From positions 1 to 64,000 of the IMG/VR virus record IMGVR_UViG_3300046724_000152: DNA of 64,000 bases; one strand, given 5' to 3'. A program made the translations under genes and the position numbers. This DNA is from a virus. Positions 39,788 to 47,036 of this stretch are shown here, piece by piece. Position 1 is the first letter of the stretch, and the number at the start of each line of letters is the position of its first letter. The notes beneath the pieces were generated by a model. It was not told the DNA's origin and did no database searches. It worked only from the letters and a program-made list of their open reading frames with translations.

Positions 39788-40256
39788 TGTCAGTCTCCGT
39801 TTCGGTTGGCGAGCAGCTTAGCTCTCTGAGTAAGCTCTCAAAGCGAAGCAGAACGGAACGAAGTGAAGTGTAGAGCTTACGAAGAGAGCGAAGCGAGATG
39901 AGTGAAGACTAGATGCGCGAGGCATTTCAATCACTTAGCTCAACACCTCTGGTGTTGCACACTTGCCACACTGGGGGCTGCTGCCTCGCATCTCTCTTCA
40001 TTGATTGAGTTTAAGACGCGACCTGCCAAGCCATTGTAATCACTAGGCTACTTAGCCTAGTGAGGGCTGGCAGCGGCTGTTGGTCCTTAGCTTCTTTGTA
40101 AGGCAAAGCCTTACTGTAAGGGGAGCCGTACTAGGGGGTAGGGGGCTATTAGGAGGGGCGGCGGGTGCGATTTATATTTGTGTGCAGACAATCTTATGAG
40201 CAAAAAATCCATAGAAACAGTTAGACTAACAGACGGCCTCATGTTAGACTAACGCC
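39788..40256. other. Structured divergent intergenic region
   Basis: No convincing gene in 470 nt. It contains a long imperfect hairpin (39816-39894: GCTTAGCTCTCT..GTAAGCTCT against AGAGCTTAC..AGAGAGCGAAGC), CAACACC-TCT-GGTGTTG (39941-39957), the perfect 10-bp CACTAGGCTA-CT-TAGCCTAGTG (40041-40062), GTAAGGC-AAA-GCCTTAC (40098-40114), then a G-rich tract (CTAGGGGGTAGGGGGC, about 40130-40148) and paired palindromes. It may be a divergent control region, an origin or a structured RNA. Confidence 0.6.
40220..40253. promoter_or_regulatory. Paired palindromes GTTAGACTAAC, operator candidate B
   Basis: Two exact 11-bp copies of GTTAG-A-CTAAC (40220-40230 and 40243-40253) with centres 23 bp apart, about two helical turns. 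The second ends 4 bp before the ATG at 40257. A dimeric repressor could bind both and block initiation. Confidence 0.65.
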
Positions 40257-40577
40257 ATGTTAGATCCGCTTTGCAGGGACTGTAAGACTCGGCACCGATT
40301 GGGGGCTGAGTATTGTCCTTTGTATAAGGCTGAGAAGAAAACTGCGGAGAAAAAAATCAAGGAGAAGGCATGCTTGCCGAGTACGGCTTCTGTTTCAGGT
40401 TCCCCTGTCCTTGGTGCCAGGGAGAGCGATTCAGGATCAAGCGACCCGGTCTCCTCGTCCTTGTCAAGTGTCTTGAGTGCGGTGCGGTCCAAACGTGCTT
40501 CTACGGAGAGTTTCGACCGCAATGCATATCAGAGGGAGTACATGAGGAAGTACCGCAAACGTCAGAAGCAACCCTAG
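40257..40577 (+). CDS. Small zinc-binding-like phage protein
   Basis: A 106-residue protein: LCRDCKTRHRLGAEYCPLYK (CxxC...C), a Ser-rich middle, and a basic end FDRNAYQREYMRKYRKRQKQ. The last segment is a common phage ending. Translation starts right beside operator candidate B, so it is probably tightly regulated. Confidence 0.65.
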   Translation: MLDPLCRDCKTRHRLGAEYCPLYKAEKKTAEKKIKEKACLPSTASVSGSPVLGARESDSGSSDPVSSSLSSVLSAVRSKRASTESFDRNAYQREYMRKYRKRQKQP

Positions 40578-40587
40578 GAAGGCAATC

Positions 40588-40794
40588 ATGTCCAGCGAAG
40601 AAGAAGAGGCCGGAGCTACCCCTCATGAAAAACTTGGAGAGGATTTCTTCTATGCCGCCTGTGTCTGTGGCGGCACCACGTTCAGGATCAAGCTCTACCC
40701 ACCCCACAACAACAAGTACAGAGCCCACTGTATCACCTGCGGCAACGACTGGTCACAGTCGCCCGAGGCTGGAAGACCGTCTCAGAGCCACTAG
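40588..40794 (+). CDS. Zinc-ribbon-like small protein
   Basis: A 68-residue protein with CVCGGTTFRIKLY and HCITCGNDW, a CxC...CxxC pattern. An acidic N-terminus (SEEEEAGATPHEKLGEDFF) precedes it. It may be a transcription or DNA-binding accessory; unknown. Confidence 0.6.
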   Translation: MSSEEEEAGATPHEKLGEDFFYAACVCGGTTFRIKLYPPHNNKYRAHCITCGNDWSQSPEAGRPSQSH

Positions 40795-40802
40795 GAGCGG
40801 TC

Positions 40803-40988
40803 ATGAACCTTGAGGGAAGGCCTTATTTTTATGGCATTGGAATGCTGCCGGATGAAGGCTTTGGGTATGCCGCTGTGATTATAGCGGTGCTTTGTTATGC
40901 TCTGTTGGAGGCAGCCAGGGGAGCCATTGGCAAGCCTCCGCTCTGGTATCCGGTCTATCTCTGGTGGCGGAGCAGGCGTCGTGTCTAG
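40803..40988 (+). CDS. Small membrane protein
   Basis: A 61-residue protein with one span (GYAAVIIAVLCYALLEAARG, about residues 20-40) and a C-terminal PPLWYPVYLWWRSRRRV. Its stop overlaps the GTG start of the next gene by 8 nt. Confidence 0.6.
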   Translation: MNLEGRPYFYGIGMLPDEGFGYAAVIIAVLCYALLEAARGAIGKPPLWYPVYLWWRSRRRV

Positions 40989-41238
40989 GCCTTCGGTTCC
41001 CGAGGTGATCCAGTTCTATCTGCCCCGGACCCCGGAGGAGCGGTCGAGGTGGTCCGATCCCGGCAGGAAGGCCGAGGCCACCCTGCTGACCTGGATCCAC
41101 CGGATGCCCGACAACTTTGTCCTGGGTGCCGATGGCTACTGGTACTTCTATCCCGACATCGGGTTTCACATGAAACATCGAGCTGGAAAGAAAGGGTCCC
41201 ATCCCAATGGAGAAAAGGACGGGACCCCAGGCTGCTGA
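40981..41238 (+). CDS. Small protein, unknown
   Basis: An 85-residue protein using the GTG at 40981 (the frame is open further upstream but no good start is seen): SRPSVPEVIQFYLPRTPEER, then WIHRMPDNFVLGADGYWYFY and KGSHPNGEKDGTPGC. Not recognised. It ends within the first TGAACTTAGGAGA repeat. Confidence 0.6.
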   Translation: MSRPSVPEVIQFYLPRTPEERSRWSDPGRKAEATLLTWIHRMPDNFVLGADGYWYFYPDIGFHMKHRAGKKGSHPNGEKDGTPGC

Positions 41239-41531
41239 ACTTAGGAGAATCAGCCCGCCTAATGTAGCAAAACCCGTGGCTGCTGGCTAGGCCGTTGTTC
41301 CCACAGGCCGAATTGTCTCCGACCTTGTAGTCGCTGATTCGCCCGAGGGTCTCCGAATGCACGGGATTGCACGGTGTCACCGTGCATTCCCGGTGATTGC
41401 AGGAAGCCGCATAACATGGGCCTTGCAGCGATTTCCGTGGATGGCGGTTTATGTTCGCTTGACCGCGATGTCTTTTCGGGACAGCTTCCATGGTGCTGCC
41501 GAATCAGAGCAGCGGACATGAACTTAGGAGA
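41236..41531. repeat. Direct repeat TGAACTTAGGAGA flanking a gene-free gap
   Basis: The 13-mer TGAACTTAGGAGA occurs at 41236-41248 and 41519-41531, each containing an AGGAG Shine-Dalgarno. The gap between them has no convincing gene but contains the perfect palindrome TGCACGGTG-T-CACCGTGCA at 41368-41386. This may be a duplicated leader or the scar of an inserted or decayed gene. Confidence 0.6.
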
Positions 41532-41540
41532 CGTGGTAAA

Positions 41541-41990
41541 ATGGATATTATTGAGAAGGCTCAGGCGTTGCAGAATCTGGTGGCGGTTTATCGTGACCTT
41601 GGCGACATGGAGGCTTTGGATGCCATGTTGGCTGCGGTCAGGAAGGCCACCAGTGCAGAGCAGGAGGAGCAGGAGGAGCAGGCGGTTTCACGCGGGAGGC
41701 GGACTGGCATCAAGCGTGGACCTTACAAGACCAGCGGGATGCGGATGGCGCTGATGGGTTCCGGCGTGATCACGCTGGAGGACTTGGTGCCGCTGGTCGA
41801 GCAGCATCAGCATGTCCCGGGCCGCACTGTGGAGGCCAAGGGCGGCTGGCTGGCTGGCCAGATGCGCAAGAGCAAGCATGTCTACCGGGAGTGGCCGGAT
41901 GGCCGCTGGAGTCTGCGCAACGACAACTCTCCAGGACCGAAGGAAGTCCAGAAGGACGGACCCAACGGTTCGGCCCCGACCGGGAAGTAA
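41541..41990 (+). CDS. Small protein with basic middle, unknown
   Basis: A 149-residue protein from ATG 41541 with TAGGAGACG upstream. The N-terminus is helical (KAQALQNLVAVYRDLGDMEA), followed by a Glu run and basic SRGRRTGIKRGPYKTSG. The C-terminal part, GGWLAGQMRKSKHVYREWPD, resembles small DNA-binding modules. The terminator at 41995 follows on the opposite strand. Confidence 0.6.
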   Translation: MDIIEKAQALQNLVAVYRDLGDMEALDAMLAAVRKATSAEQEEQEEQAVSRGRRTGIKRGPYKTSGMRMALMGSGVITLEDLVPLVEQHQHVPGRTVEAKGGWLAGQMRKSKHVYREWPDGRWSLRNDNSPGPKEVQKDGPNGSAPTGK

Positions 41991-41994
41991 CTGA

Positions 41995-42037
41995 CAAAAA
42001 ACAGGGTCCCTGCCCACGGAGACAAGCAGGGACCCTG
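41995..42037 (-). terminator. Strong intrinsic terminator of the sugar operon
   Basis: CAGGGTCCCTGC (42002-42013) and GCAGGGACCCTG (42026-42037) form a perfect 12-bp stem. In the leftward RNA it is followed at once by UUUUUU (41996-42001). It ends transcription of the 52.3-42.1 kb operon and may also stop rightward transcription after 41990. Confidence 0.88.
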
Positions 42038-42086
42038 ATGAGGATGCGTAGAGGGACGTTCAATCCAGCGAAGAGTCCGGATCGTA

Positions 42087-42392
42087 TCAGCACTCGGACT
42101 TGTTGGATACCCCCTGGGTCAGAACCCGGTTGATAACCTGACCGCCCTCGAAGCTGTCGAGATAGACGAACTTCTCGCCGTCATAGATCTTTCTGACAAC
42201 TCTGGTGTCAGTCATTGGATTGGCGTTATTCCGGTAGAGGTCCAGGGCGGTTTCCAAGGTGTCCATAATCTGCCCCAGGATGAACTTTGGCGGAGCCTCC
42301 GCTAGGGTAGTAGCTGCCACTTGTGCAGGTTTGGCAGCACTGGCGGCGACCGGAGCCCCGAGGATCAGGCCCAGCAGAGATCTGCGGTTCAT
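42087..42392 (-). CDS. Exported small protein
   Basis: A 101-residue protein with a Tat/Sec-type N-terminus, MNRRSLLGLILGAPVAASAA, then a helical-beta body (FILGQIMDTLETALDLYRNN, VRKIYDGEKFVYLDSFEGGQ). It is the last gene of the sugar operon. Perhaps a periplasmic component; unknown. Confidence 0.65.
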   Translation of the reverse strand: MNRRSLLGLILGAPVAASAAKPAQVAATTLAEAPPKFILGQIMDTLETALDLYRNNANPMTDTRVVRKIYDGEKFVYLDSFEGGQVINRVLTQGVSNKSEC

Positions 42393-42700
42393 GACGGCGT
42401 CACCGTTGTGACCGGCTTGTCCGGTGGCGGTAAGGGATAGGCCGCCGCTCGCTGAGCGAGGGCATCGACCTGGATCATGAACTGCTGGTCCATGTAGGCG
42501 CTGCTTTGCAGCGAGACCCTGGGAACCCAGGCCGTCATCGGTGCTTGTTTGTTTCTCCAGACTTTCAGCATCAGCGTGTCGAATGGATTGTCGACCTTGA
42601 TATCGGCAAGGAGGCTGAACTTGGCCGCCTCGGCGGTGACAATGGGCAGCAGGATCGCTTGGATCTGTTCGAGGCTCTGGCCTGGATCGAATGGGTTCAT
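42389..42700 (-). CDS. Small protein, sugar operon
   Basis: A 103-residue protein from ATG 42700 that overlaps the NeuB-type stop by 4 nt: FDPGQSLEQIQAILLPIVTA then DTLMLKVWRNKQAPMTAWVP and FMIQVDALAQRAAAYPLPPP. No family recognised. Confidence 0.6.
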   Translation of the reverse strand: MNPFDPGQSLEQIQAILLPIVTAEAAKFSLLADIKVDNPFDTLMLKVWRNKQAPMTAWVPRVSLQSSAYMDQQFMIQVDALAQRAAAYPLPPPDKPVTTVTPS

Positions 42701-43701
42701 TTCAGTGCATCTCCCCTGCGGTACTTCATCCCGGCCTTGCGGCCTATCAAGCTGGGCAACAGCTTGCATGGTAACCCATAGCCCGGTCGGATCGAACCGA
42801 TATTCTCCAGCGAGAACTTCTCGCCCTTCTTGATGTCCTGGATGGCATAGAGACTCCGCCTGACCTGCCGGGTCGGATTGCTGTCCATCTTGGTCGGCTG
42901 CATGGCGGCATAGGTCTGCCTGACCTGATTAACCATGTGGGCAAAATCCCGTGGTCCCATCGAGAACTCGTCGTCCTCGGACACCACGTCCGGCAGATGG
43001 CCGAAGTGCTTCTCGATGATGCAGGCCCCGACCGCTACTGCTGCAATTGGCGCAAGGCTTCCTTCAGAATGGTCCGACAGTCCGACAACAGATCGTGGAA
43101 GCAGTCGCTGCAAGTGTCGGATCCCGCCAAGGTTAGATGTTTCGATGGTTCCAGGATATTCCGACATACAGTGCAGAAACGCGGCTTTGCCTCCGGAAGC
43201 CTGATCCGCGTCTTTGATCTCCTGGTCATTGCCCATCCCTGTAGAAATGATCATCGGTTTGCCGGTCGAGGCGGCATATTCAATCAATGGAATATCCACC
43301 AGTTCCATCGAGGCGATCTTGTAAGCCGGACAGTTCAACTTTTCCAAATGATCGATAGCCGACATATCGAACACCGAACTGAAGATGGTAATCCCGGAAT
43401 CCTTGGCCACCCGGTACAGATCCGGATGCCAGTCGAATGGGGTATGCGCCTTCTTGTATAGCTCCCACAGGGTCCGGCCCTTCCACAGCCCCTCCTGCAC
43501 GATGAAGTCAGGCTTGTTCAGTTCGAGCGTAATGGTCTGCGGCTCATAGCACTGGGTCTTGATCGCCGAGGCCTTGGCTAATTTGGCCATCCGGATGATC
43601 TTCTTGGCGTTATCCAATGAGCCGCCATGGTTGCAGCTCATCTCGGCAATCACATAGGGCGGAAACTTCGGCCCGATATTGACCTTGTCGATCTTCATCA
43701 A
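42697..43701 (-). CDS. pseI: Nonulosonic acid synthase (NeuB/PseI family)
   Basis: A 334-residue protein. YVIAEMSCNHGGSLDNAKKI, AIKTQCYEPQTITLE, FSSVFDMSAIDHLEKLNCPA, YKIASMELVDIPLIEYAA and LSDHSEGSLAPIAAVAVGAC are hallmark NeuB segments, and the end (RSLYAIQDIKKGEKFSLENI, SIRPGYGLPCKL) is the SAF domain. The enzyme condenses phosphoenolpyruvate with a 6-carbon amino sugar. ATI-type TQCYEP is nearest to pseudaminic acid synthases. Expected metal and PEP residues are present by pattern. Confidence 0.88.
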   Translation of the reverse strand: MMKIDKVNIGPKFPPYVIAEMSCNHGGSLDNAKKIIRMAKLAKASAIKTQCYEPQTITLELNKPDFIVQEGLWKGRTLWELYKKAHTPFDWHPDLYRVAKDSGITIFSSVFDMSAIDHLEKLNCPAYKIASMELVDIPLIEYAASTGKPMIISTGMGNDQEIKDADQASGGKAAFLHCMSEYPGTIETSNLGGIRHLQRLLPRSVVGLSDHSEGSLAPIAAVAVGACIIEKHFGHLPDVVSEDDEFSMGPRDFAHMVNQVRQTYAAMQPTKMDSNPTRQVRRSLYAIQDIKKGEKFSLENIGSIRPGYGLPCKLLPSLIGRKAGMKYRRGDALK

Positions 43702-43886
43702 TTCCCCTTCGGGTCATCTCTGAGCTTTATCAACTCGGCGATCACCGTATCGAGACTGCCTCGTGGAAGGACAATCTGTTTGACGAAGCAGTCGTCCTCG
43801 TCATAGGCGGCAAAGTGAATGCCGTCGCACTCATCGCAGGTGAAAATCTGGACACGAACACAGTCCTCATCGATTTGCAGGATCAT
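43698..43886 (-). CDS. CDxC-IH small protein, copy 1
   Basis: A 62-residue protein: VRVQIFTCDECDGIHFAAYD then RGSLDTVIAELIKLRDDPKG. It is a paralogue of the next gene upstream, sharing CD-x-C-x-x-IH-x-A-x-Y and the I-x-E-x-x-K-x-RD ending. Possible metal site. Embedded in the sugar operon. Confidence 0.7.
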   Translation of the reverse strand: MILQIDEDCVRVQIFTCDECDGIHFAAYDEDDCFVKQIVLPRGSLDTVIAELIKLRDDPKGN

Positions 43887-44087
43887 TCAATCCTCCTTTA
43901 GATTCAATTGATCCCGGATCTTCATCATCTCGACAATGACAGCGTTAAGATCGTCCCGTCGAATCAAGGCCTGTCCTCGCAGGGTCTCATCCGGTGCATA
44001 CATGGCGACGTGGATATCGGCGCAACTGTCGCACAGGAATACCGTGATATGACAGTCGTTGGCTTTAGCTTTGAATGGAATGTCCAT
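43887..44087 (-). CDS. CDxC-IH small protein, copy 2
   Basis: A 66-residue protein from ATG 44087 (overlap with the next stop): HITVFLCDSCADIHVAMYAP then RDDLNAVIVEMMKIRDQLNL. Same motif set as copy 1. A tandem duplication. Confidence 0.7.
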   Translation of the reverse strand: MDIPFKAKANDCHITVFLCDSCADIHVAMYAPDETLRGQALIRRDDLNAVIVEMMKIRDQLNLKED

Positions 44088-44362
44088 CAGCCCTCCTTCA
44101 GCGCGGCATCGATCATGTCCATCCACCGCTCCGCCGTCATGTCATGCTCGTAGGTGTCGTTGCCCGCCAGCAGCATCTCTTCGGTTGGCACCCGCATCTC
44201 GAACAGGCAGGCCCTGGCGATCATCTTGACCCGGCCCTGGTCCAGGAAGTCCAGTTCTTCGTATCTGGGTGCCCCCTCCGGAGCGTTGACCTTCCAGATG
44301 GCCATTGCCACCCGCTCGATCATGGTCGGTTCCACTGGTTCGTCCATCTTTCCTCCAGTCAT
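44087..44362 (-). CDS. Small helical protein
   Basis: A 91-residue protein: TMIERVAMAIWKVNAPEGAP, FLDQGRVKMIARACLFEMRV and HDMTAERWMDMIDAALKEG. This type (ERVA-x-AI-x...W-x-x-M-I-D-A-A-L) is common in phages. Unknown function. It is wholly overlapped in another frame by the C-terminal extension of the next open frame. Confidence 0.65.
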   Translation of the reverse strand: MTGGKMDEPVEPTMIERVAMAIWKVNAPEGAPRYEELDFLDQGRVKMIARACLFEMRVPTEEMLLAGNDTYEHDMTAERWMDMIDAALKEG

Positions 44363-44828
44363 CGATGTTGAACTTGCTCATGCCGATCAGCCGTTCCTGC
44401 GGCACCCACCAGCCCGACGAGTCGTTCTTCTTGTCGTAGGTCCAGAACTCGTGGCGCATGGTATCCTTCAGCATCATCCACCCGGCGATGACGAAGGTAA
44501 AACCGCGCCGTGGCGTGATCACCAGGACATAGGGCCGCTCCATGTCGGTATCGCTGGGATTGGTGATCAGATGGCCGCTTGCCACGGGCGTCGAGCGGAT
44601 CTGCACCCCGAGAACATCCGGAGCCTTGTAGCTGCCGTTGGTCGGCTGCCAATAGACGCCATACTGCTTGGCCAGCATCTGCTCGGCATTAGCTCCGTCG
44701 ATGTCACAGGACCAGTCGGACTTGGCGGCTTCGAGCCGGTTTGGCGAGCCACGCTCCAGCGAAGCGATACGGCGGTCAACACCACAGATGGCTCCGATCC
44801 GCAGTTCTGTCGGTGTGGCATCGATCAT
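44142..44828 (-). CDS. Restriction-endonuclease-fold-like protein
   Basis: A 228-codon frame from ATG 44828. RLEAAKSDWSCDIDGANAEQ, MLAKQYGVYWQPTNGSYKAP and DVLGVQIRSTPVASGHLITN give an E...PD-V...Q-x-R/K order typical of PD-(D/E)XK-like folds, followed by VLVITPRRGFTFVIAGWMML and WTYDKKNDSSGWWVPQERLI. The homologous part probably ends near residue 155 (FNIDDWRK). The remaining codons run in a different frame over the gene 44087-44362, so the stop seems lost or the extension is accidental. The nuclease activity is inferred. Confidence 0.6.
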   Translation of the reverse strand: MIDATPTELRIGAICGVDRRIASLERGSPNRLEAAKSDWSCDIDGANAEQMLAKQYGVYWQPTNGSYKAPDVLGVQIRSTPVASGHLITNPSDTDMERPYVLVITPRRGFTFVIAGWMMLKDTMRHEFWTYDKKNDSSGWWVPQERLIGMSKFNIDDWRKDGRTSGTDHDRAGGNGHLEGQRSGGGTQIRRTGLPGPGPGQDDRQGLPVRDAGANRRDAAGGQRHLRA

Positions 44829-44842
44829 GATCCTGTCTTCGG

Positions 44843-45973
44843 TCACTGGAGCGAGTCCCCTACTTCCTTGAAGATCTGACGCATGATCTTTCGCTGCTTC
44901 CTGTTGGGCGAATACGAGCAGACCTCGAAGGTCATCAGGTCGCAATCCTCCAGCGTTTCCGCTATTGGATGCACATCTGGCATGTTGAACACCCGATGTA
45001 GTGGCGGTGCGTAGCCCTCACGCAACGGCAGACCGAAGCTGTTGATGCGGGCAACGAACTGCCGACGATCCCAATGCCAGATCTTGGCGGCCCAGATGTA
45101 ATAGACATGATGGCAACCGTCCCGCTCGACCGGCGGATGGATGTTCGGATAGTCGAACACCATGTCGGTCAGCTCTAACGCCAGCTCCCTGCGATTCTCG
45201 ATGATACCCGGACCTTTGCTCAACTGCGCCGAGGCCAGAGCCGCAATCGGCTCCGTCATTCTGAGGTTCAGACCCATGATCCCAGGCCGCAGCTCGCCGT
45301 GATTGACGGCATCTCTTACCTTGAGGGCGAGGTCGTCGTCGTCGCTGACGACGATTCCTCCTTCCCCAGTCTGGAGATGTTTATGAATGTTAAGGCTAAA
45401 CACACCAAGATGGCCGACAGTGCCAGCGTAATGATCACCGACTTTGGCAAACGGACTCTGCGCATTGTCTTCGATCATCCAGACTTTGTTGTGGTCACAC
45501 CAACGTCTTATCTCTTCGAGATAAGCCGGATGACCGAACAGGTTGGTGACGATAACAGCTTTTGGCTTTCCCTTCGAACCGCCGATCTGCTTAAGATCCA
45601 TGGAGAATGTAACAGGCTCGATATCGATGAATTCTACATTTGCTCCAAGGATTTTAGCGCAGGATGCCGTGGCACTCATGGTGGTGGCAGGGCACCAGAC
45701 CCTATCTCCGGGCCCAATGCCGACCGCCATGCATGCCGCCATCAACCCCGATGTGGCAGAATTACAGGGCACGGCATGTCGTACACCGAACGTAGATTGC
45801 CACTCGTCTGCGAGGCGCTGAACCCAATAGCCACCAGCATGATGACCACCAAGATAACCACTAAAAGGACGGCCCAAGGTCGATAGTACATAGCTCCTCT
45901 CCAGCCAGTTGCGGGTCTCGAACGGCTTCAGCACCCCAAGCTTGCTCTTCAACTTCGGCCCTAGTTTGTGCAT
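44843..45973 (-). CDS. DegT/DnrJ/EryC1 aminotransferase (PseC-like)
   Basis: A 376-residue PLP enzyme starting at ATG 45973, overlapping the RmlD-like stop by 13 nt. AVPCNSATSGLMAACMAVGI (substrate/phosphate loop), VTNLFGHPAYLEEIRRWCDH, MIEDNAQSPFA (PLP Asp) and SLNIHKHLQTGEGGIVVSDD (PLP Lys) are the family signatures. Such enzymes transaminate 4-keto sugars. In the operon it would aminate the PseB product. Confidence 0.85.
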   Translation of the reverse strand: MHKLGPKLKSKLGVLKPFETRNWLERSYVLSTLGRPFSGYLGGHHAGGYWVQRLADEWQSTFGVRHAVPCNSATSGLMAACMAVGIGPGDRVWCPATTMSATASCAKILGANVEFIDIEPVTFSMDLKQIGGSKGKPKAVIVTNLFGHPAYLEEIRRWCDHNKVWMIEDNAQSPFAKVGDHYAGTVGHLGVFSLNIHKHLQTGEGGIVVSDDDDLALKVRDAVNHGELRPGIMGLNLRMTEPIAALASAQLSKGPGIIENRRELALELTDMVFDYPNIHPPVERDGCHHVYYIWAAKIWHWDRRQFVARINSFGLPLREGYAPPLHRVFNMPDVHPIAETLEDCDLMTFEVCSYSPNRKQRKIMRQIFKEVGDSLQ

Positions 45974-46812
45974 CGTATGCTCTGGCACATCCTGGCGATG
46001 TCCTGCTCCATGTTCGGCAGGGTAAAGCCGAACTTGCTCTCGACCCTGGTCAGGTCCAGCCTTGTGTCGAGCGGACGTGGAATCCGCCCTGGGATACCGA
46101 CCGACTCCACCGGTCGCAGCCCCTTCAGGCTGTGGCCGAGGCCGTTGGCCAACAGCGCGGCAAACTTGGCTTTCGACATGCCGCTGGAAGAACCGAGATT
46201 GAAGGTGCCGGTTCGTGGCGTGTTGGCCATGGCCACCAGCCGTTCCGCCAAGGTCTGAGCCCACAGCGGACTGAACATGGCATCGGTATAGACATTGAAC
46301 TCGACGCCTGACTTCAGCTTGCCGATCATGAAATCGGCCAGACTGCTCCTGGCCGGTGATCGCGCTGACCCATAGAAATTGGTCCGCACGATCAGGTGGT
46401 TCTGCACCTTGGCGGCGGCAAACTCGCCCATGAACTTGCTCATGCCGTACATATTGATGGGATTCTCGCTCTTGGAATGCTCGCGGTGCGGGCCGTTGCC
46501 GGAGTACACCATGTCGGTTGATATATAAATCAACCGGCAGTTCCCCGGCATGTGAGCAGCGATGTTCTCCACCATGCCGCAGTTGTAGAGTACCGCCTTG
46601 TTCGGATCCTTCTCGCACTCATCGATGTCGGTCAGCGCCGCAGCATGAACGATCATCTGCGGCGCTGTTTTTGCCATCCACGTCCTGACGCTGTCCCAGT
46701 CGGTCAGATCGCAACTGCTTCTGGCCAAGCCCTCGACAGTGCCAAGCCTGGAGAATGCCATCTTCAGGTACGGCCCCAGCAGCCCGGTGTCGCCCGTGAC
46801 CAGGATCCTCAT
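45961..46812 (-). CDS. RmlD-like SDR sugar reductase
   Basis: A 283-residue protein. GDTGLLGPYLKMAFSR (glycine-rich NAD(P) loop), DLTDWDSVRTWM, VHAAALTDIDECEKDP, STDMVYSGNGPH and NMYGMSKFMGEFAA (YxxxK) match the dTDP-4-dehydrorhamnose reductase type (extended SDR). In this cluster it would reduce a keto sugar of unknown identity. Starts at ATG 46812. Confidence 0.82.
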   Translation of the reverse strand: MRILVTGDTGLLGPYLKMAFSRLGTVEGLARSSCDLTDWDSVRTWMAKTAPQMIVHAAALTDIDECEKDPNKAVLYNCGMVENIAAHMPGNCRLIYISTDMVYSGNGPHREHSKSENPINMYGMSKFMGEFAAAKVQNHLIVRTNFYGSARSPARSSLADFMIGKLKSGVEFNVYTDAMFSPLWAQTLAERLVAMANTPRTGTFNLGSSSGMSKAKFAALLANGLGHSLKGLRPVESVGIPGRIPRPLDTRLDLTRVESKFGFTLPNMEQDIARMCQSIRCTN

Positions 46813-46829
46813 GTCCGTGTCAGCTCCTG

Positions 46830-47036
46830 TTACTTGGCGAGGTGGGTCCAGATCTTGCCGATCCGGTTGTCGTACTTCTGGATGTGGTTGATGACGCGAC
46901 CGGATTCCCTGGGTGCCTCGCGAACGGCGATGGCCAACAGCTCCATCCACTTGTCGTTGTTCCTGACCCTGATCTTGGCCATCCGGTCGATCAGGCTGCG
47001 CTTGGTCTTCGGTAACTCTTTGCGCTTCGTTCTCAT
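46830..47036 (-). CDS. Small basic protein, sugar operon
   Basis: A 68-residue protein from ATG 47036 (4-nt overlap with the upstream stop): MRTKRKELPKTKRSLIDRMA then MELLAIAVREAPRESGRV and NHIQKYDNRIGKIWTHLAK. Basic and helical. No family recognised. Confidence 0.6.
   Translation of the reverse strand: MRTKRKELPKTKRSLIDRMAKIRVRNNDKWMELLAIAVREAPRESGRVINHIQKYDNRIGKIWTHLAK

Noticed and set aside
42937-43461. 174-codon plus-strand frame opposite the NeuB-type synthase
   Set aside because: Antisense to a well-conserved enzyme.
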